Source of the DNA: UBA4416 sp044353195
GTDB taxonomy: Bacteria; Bacteroidota; Bacteroidia; B-17B0; Aurantibacillaceae
Reading direction: 5' to 3'
Assembly: GCA_044353195.1 (NCBI GenBank)
Contig: JBILCJ010000001.1
Span: 23,888 to 87,887, forward strand
Length of the DNA stretch: 64,000 bases
Shown: positions 61,455 through 64,000 of the stretch, one piece after another
Numbering within the stretch: the stretch's first letter is position 1
Layout: each line of letters opens with the position of its first letter
The notes under the pieces: generated by a model
Database searches by the model: none
What the model was told of the DNA's origin: nothing
Seen by the model: the letters and a program-made list of their open reading frames with translations, nothing else
Made by a program: the position numbers and the translations under genes

Positions 61455-62774
61455 ATGATAAGCAATTACAAAAAGTCAAATGAATACAGAGCTAAAATTC
61501 ACAGGCTCATTCCCGGTGGTGCTCATACCTACAGCAAAGGTGATGACCAGTTCCCCGAAATATCTCCTTCTGCTATTAGTCATGGCAAACATGCGTATTT
61601 ATGGGATATAGATGGCAATAAATTTTTAGATTGTTCCATGGGTCTCACTTCGGTAAGCCTTGGTCATGCTTATGAGCCTATATTAGACGCTGTAAGAAGA
61701 GAAATAGAAAAGGGTGTTAATTTTCAACGCCCATCATACATTGAATTGGAAATGGCTGAGAAATTTTTGTCGCTTGTTCCTGGCCATGATATGATTAAAT
61801 TTGCTAAGAATGGCTCCATTGTTACAACAGCAGCTGTTAAGTTAGCAAGGGCTTACACGGGGAGAAAATTAATCGCATTTCCGCATGATCATCCTTTTTA
61901 TTCTTATGATGATTGGTTTATAGGAAAAACAGAATGTAATAAAGGTGTACCCGAAGAAATATCGGCATTATCCGTGACATATAAATCAGATGATTTACAA
62001 TCACTGAAAGTACTTTTTGAAAAATATCCGAATCAAATAGCTGGTGTAATATCTGAACCTGAAAAGTGGACAACTATCCCAGAAAATTTTTTAAAGGATG
62101 CAATTGATTTAGCCCACAGAAACGGCGCGATTTACATTCTAGATGAAATGATAACAGGATTTAAAACTGATTTTCCTGGGTCCATTAAAAAGTTTAATGT
62201 ACGTCCTGATATTGCAACGTGGGGAAAAGGTATTGCTAATGGTTTTTCTTTTTCTGCAATGACTGGGACTAAAGAAATTATGGGACTTGGCGGTATTAAG
62301 AATGAAGGTGAAGAGAAAGTTTTTTTGACCTCTACTACGCACGGTGGTGAAACTCACTCCATAGCTGCATGTTTAGCAACCATTGCAGAGTTTGAAAAAA
62401 AAAATGTGATTCAACACAACCATGAAATAGGCAATCAATTGATTCAAAAATGTAATGATGTTATTAATTCACATCAGCTCAATGAATATGTGAAAATTAT
62501 TGGACAAAATTGGATGCCTGTTTTTACTTTTTTAGATTTAAAAATGGAATCTTCTTCTGGCATGCGTACTTTACTTATGCAAGAAATGATAAAACGTGGT
62601 GTTTTATTCCAAGGAATTTTTGCGCCTTGCTATACGCATACCAAAGATGATGTTGATTTTCTCAGCCATGCGTTGAGTGAGTCCTTAGAGGTTTACCAAA
62701 AAGCACTTGAAGATGGTTTTGAAAAGCATCTTAATGGTAAACCTGTAAAGGCAGTATTTCGTAAAATCCTTTAA
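61455..62774 (+). CDS. Class III PLP aminotransferase (glutamate-1-semialdehyde aminomutase-like)
   Basis: 439 aa. N-terminal LIPGGAHTYSKGDDQFPEISP, the PLP contact AKNGSIVTTAAVKLARAYTGR, Asp in ILDEMITGFKTDF and Lys in TWGKGIANGFSFSAM (the Schiff base). It is homologous to GSA aminomutases and to sugar-locus enzymes of the same class. Canonical pseudaminic pathways use a DegT-type PseC, so a class III enzyme here suggests a variant route or a different amino sugar. The enzyme is not likely to serve heme synthesis, given its place between two nonulosonic genes. Confidence 0.85.
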   Translation: MISNYKKSNEYRAKIHRLIPGGAHTYSKGDDQFPEISPSAISHGKHAYLWDIDGNKFLDCSMGLTSVSLGHAYEPILDAVRREIEKGVNFQRPSYIELEMAEKFLSLVPGHDMIKFAKNGSIVTTAAVKLARAYTGRKLIAFPHDHPFYSYDDWFIGKTECNKGVPEEISALSVTYKSDDLQSLKVLFEKYPNQIAGVISEPEKWTTIPENFLKDAIDLAHRNGAIYILDEMITGFKTDFPGSIKKFNVRPDIATWGKGIANGFSFSAMTGTKEIMGLGGIKNEGEEKVFLTSTTHGGETHSIAACLATIAEFEKKNVIQHNHEIGNQLIQKCNDVINSHQLNEYVKIIGQNWMPVFTFLDLKMESSSGMRTLLMQEMIKRGVLFQGIFAPCYTHTKDDVDFLSHALSESLEVYQKALEDGFEKHLNGKPVKAVFRKIL

Positions 62775-62779
62775 TTTAT

Positions 62780-63799
62780 ATGCGAAAGTATAAAAATATA
62801 AATAAAACTAATTTTTTTAATAATGAATTTTCAATAGTTCCCATTCGTGATGACGATAAGTATGATATCATGAATTGGAGAAACAACCAATTAGATATAT
62901 TGCGTCAAGAAACTATGCTATCAATTGAGCAGCAAGAGCATTATTTTAAAACGGTTGTAGATAAATTATTTGATGAAGAAGAACCCAAACAATTATTGTT
63001 TAGTTTTTTAGAAAATAATAAATTAATTGGCTATGGCGGACTAGTTCATATTGATTGGGAATCTAAAACGGCTGAAATTTCTTTTTTAACTGAAACTTCG
63101 CGAAATAAAAATGTTGATGTGTTTATTTCGGATTGGGTAAATTATTTAACTATTCTAAAAAAAGTAGCGAATGATTATCTCAATTTTAAAAGTATGTTCA
63201 CCTATGCATACGATTTAAGACCACATTTATATATCGCCCTTCAAGAAGCTGGTTTTGCGGAAGTAAATAGATATAAGGAGCATATTAAAATAAATGAAAA
63301 AGAAGTTGATGTGGTTATCCACTCATTAGATTTAAGTCCAATTTCAATGAGAGTTGCAAACAGCAACGATGTTGATTTGTATTTTACATGGGCTAATGAT
63401 GAAATGGTTCGTCACAATTCATTTCAACAAGATGAAATTCAATACGTCAATCATGTCAATTGGTTTACCTCTAAAATAGAAAATCCTCATTTTTCATTTC
63501 TCTTATTTTTTAATCAAGTTCAGTCACCAATAGGTCAAGTTAGAATTAATAAAAATGAAGAGGAAGTTATTATTGGCATATCAGTTGACAAAAATCATAG
63601 AGGTTTTGGATATAGTTTTAAAATGTTGAGGCTTGCGTGCCAACATTATTTTAAAAATTATTCTGATAATGAAATTTTTGCTTATATCAAAATAGAGAAT
63701 AAAGCATCAATTTCAACGTTTAAAAAAGCAGGATTTTTACAAGAACAATTTGTTTTAGTAAACAACATTGAATGTGTTAAATTAAAAATGACAAAATGA
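62780..63799 (+). CDS. Tandem GNAT protein with PseH-like C-terminal domain
   Basis: 339 aa with two GNAT-type halves. The first (about 15-175) has FSIVPIRDDDKYDIMNWRNN and LLFSFLENNKLIGYGGLVHID, but a weak acetyl-CoA loop. The second (about 185-335) has RVANSNDVDLYFTWANDEMV, IGISVDKNHRGFGYSFKML (acetyl-CoA loop R-G-x-G-x) and IENKASISTFKKAGF. The second domain resembles the acetyltransferase parts fused to PseG in some loci. It likely acetylates an amino group of the UDP-sugar or nonulosonate. Its stop overlaps the PseI start (ATGA). Confidence 0.8.
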   Translation: MRKYKNINKTNFFNNEFSIVPIRDDDKYDIMNWRNNQLDILRQETMLSIEQQEHYFKTVVDKLFDEEEPKQLLFSFLENNKLIGYGGLVHIDWESKTAEISFLTETSRNKNVDVFISDWVNYLTILKKVANDYLNFKSMFTYAYDLRPHLYIALQEAGFAEVNRYKEHIKINEKEVDVVIHSLDLSPISMRVANSNDVDLYFTWANDEMVRHNSFQQDEIQYVNHVNWFTSKIENPHFSFLLFFNQVQSPIGQVRINKNEEEVIIGISVDKNHRGFGYSFKMLRLACQHYFKNYSDNEIFAYIKIENKASISTFKKAGFLQEQFVLVNNIECVKLKMTK

Positions 63800-64000
63800 A
63801 AGACATTAAAATAGCTCATCATACTATTGGTCTAAACCATAGCCCGTTTATTATTGCAGAAATGAGTGGCAATCATAATCAGTCGCTTGAAAGAGCATTG
63901 GAAATTGTTGATGCAGCAGCATTGGCTGGAGCACACGCTATAAAATTACAAACTTATACCGCTGATACCATTACAATGAAAGGCGCTTATACTATTCATG
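63796..64000 (+). CDS. pseI: Pseudaminic acid synthase PseI, 5' part (cut by window end)
   Basis: The first 68 codons are present. SPFIIAEMSGNHNQSLERAL and AIKLQTYTADTITM match the start of the NeuB family, and the SGNHNQSLE wording is that of PseI rather than of NeuB sialic acid synthase or LegI. It condenses 2,4-diacetamido-2,4,6-trideoxy-L-altrose with phosphoenolpyruvate to give pseudaminic acid. Overlaps the preceding stop by 4 bp. The SAF domain and the rest lie beyond the window. Confidence 0.85.
   Translation, partial: MKDIKIAHHTIGLNHSPFIIAEMSGNHNQSLERALEIVDAAALAGAHAIKLQTYTADTITMKGAYTIH

Noticed and set aside
1..64000. tRNA, rRNA, insertion sequences or prophage genes
   Set aside because: Spacers were read for cloverleaf-like and transposase-like features and none was recognised; I could not run a covariance search.

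Overview
The window is an AT-rich chromosomal segment from a member of the Bacteroidota, most likely a flavobacterium-like lineage. The evidence is a complete porP/sprF-gldKLMN type IX secretion block, an XrtF-type exosortase with its usual membrane partner, DUF5686 and DUF5606 proteins, a flavobacterial carotenoid gene set, and promoters of the TTTG-N19/20-TAnnTTTG type read by the Bacteroidota primary sigma factor. No rRNA, tRNA, CRISPR array or insertion sequence was seen.

Positions 1-31949 are mostly housekeeping. On the left are a DUF5686 outer-membrane protein (cut by the window edge), LptB, and an NRAMP metal transporter fused to a universal stress domain. A minus-strand carotenoid operon follows (CruF-like hydratase, CrtZ, lycopene cyclase, then an AI-2E family transporter). 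It is divergent from ppk1-ppx, which control polyphosphate. Next come class Ia ribonucleotide reductase in the order nrdB-nrdA, a zinc alcohol dehydrogenase, RlmF, PepD, a DUF3109 protein, TatA (58 aa), GatA and an Mrp/ApbC protein. A minus-strand sugar-nucleotide operon holds a DegT-type aminotransferase, a four-helix bundle protein, Ugd, UDP-xylose synthase and acylphosphatase. A second minus-strand group holds a cyclase-family hydrolase, three-domain IspG and a RecD-like helicase.

Positions 32160-38334 encode PorP/SprF, GldK, GldL, GldM and GldN, which together form the ring, motor and partner components of the type IX secretion system. A strong bidirectional terminator follows. The minus strand from 41022 to 38435 carries a 69-aa proline/glycine-rich protein with a PID-CTERM-like sorting tail, the exosortase XrtF, an XrtF-associated membrane protein and glyA.

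From 41138 to the right edge lies a large surface-polysaccharide locus, all on the plus strand. It starts with a Wzc-type tyrosine kinase and a NusG-like antiterminator, which share a divergent promoter region with the exosortase operon. It continues with a first HisH/HisF-like pair, a Wzm/Wzt ABC exporter, two SDR sugar-modifying enzymes, an acetyltransferase, three glycosyltransferases and an AsnB-like amidotransferase. A deletion scar at about 55261-55517 separates this part from a nonulosonic-acid module: PseB-like dehydratase, N-acetyl sugar amidotransferase with a second HisH/HisF pair, GNAT, aldo/keto reductase, SpsF-like cytidylyltransferase, class III aminotransferase, tandem GNAT and the start of PseI. 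The simplest reading is an exported glycan, transferred by an ABC transporter, that carries an acetamidino-modified pseudaminic-type sugar. No canonical PseC or PseG is seen in the window.

The points most worth following are the exosortase/mini-substrate operon with its palindromic divergent promoter, the two acetamidino HisH/HisF pairs that lack the catalytic Asp of true HisF, the non-canonical nonulosonic-acid gene set, and the gene-fusion scar in front of it.
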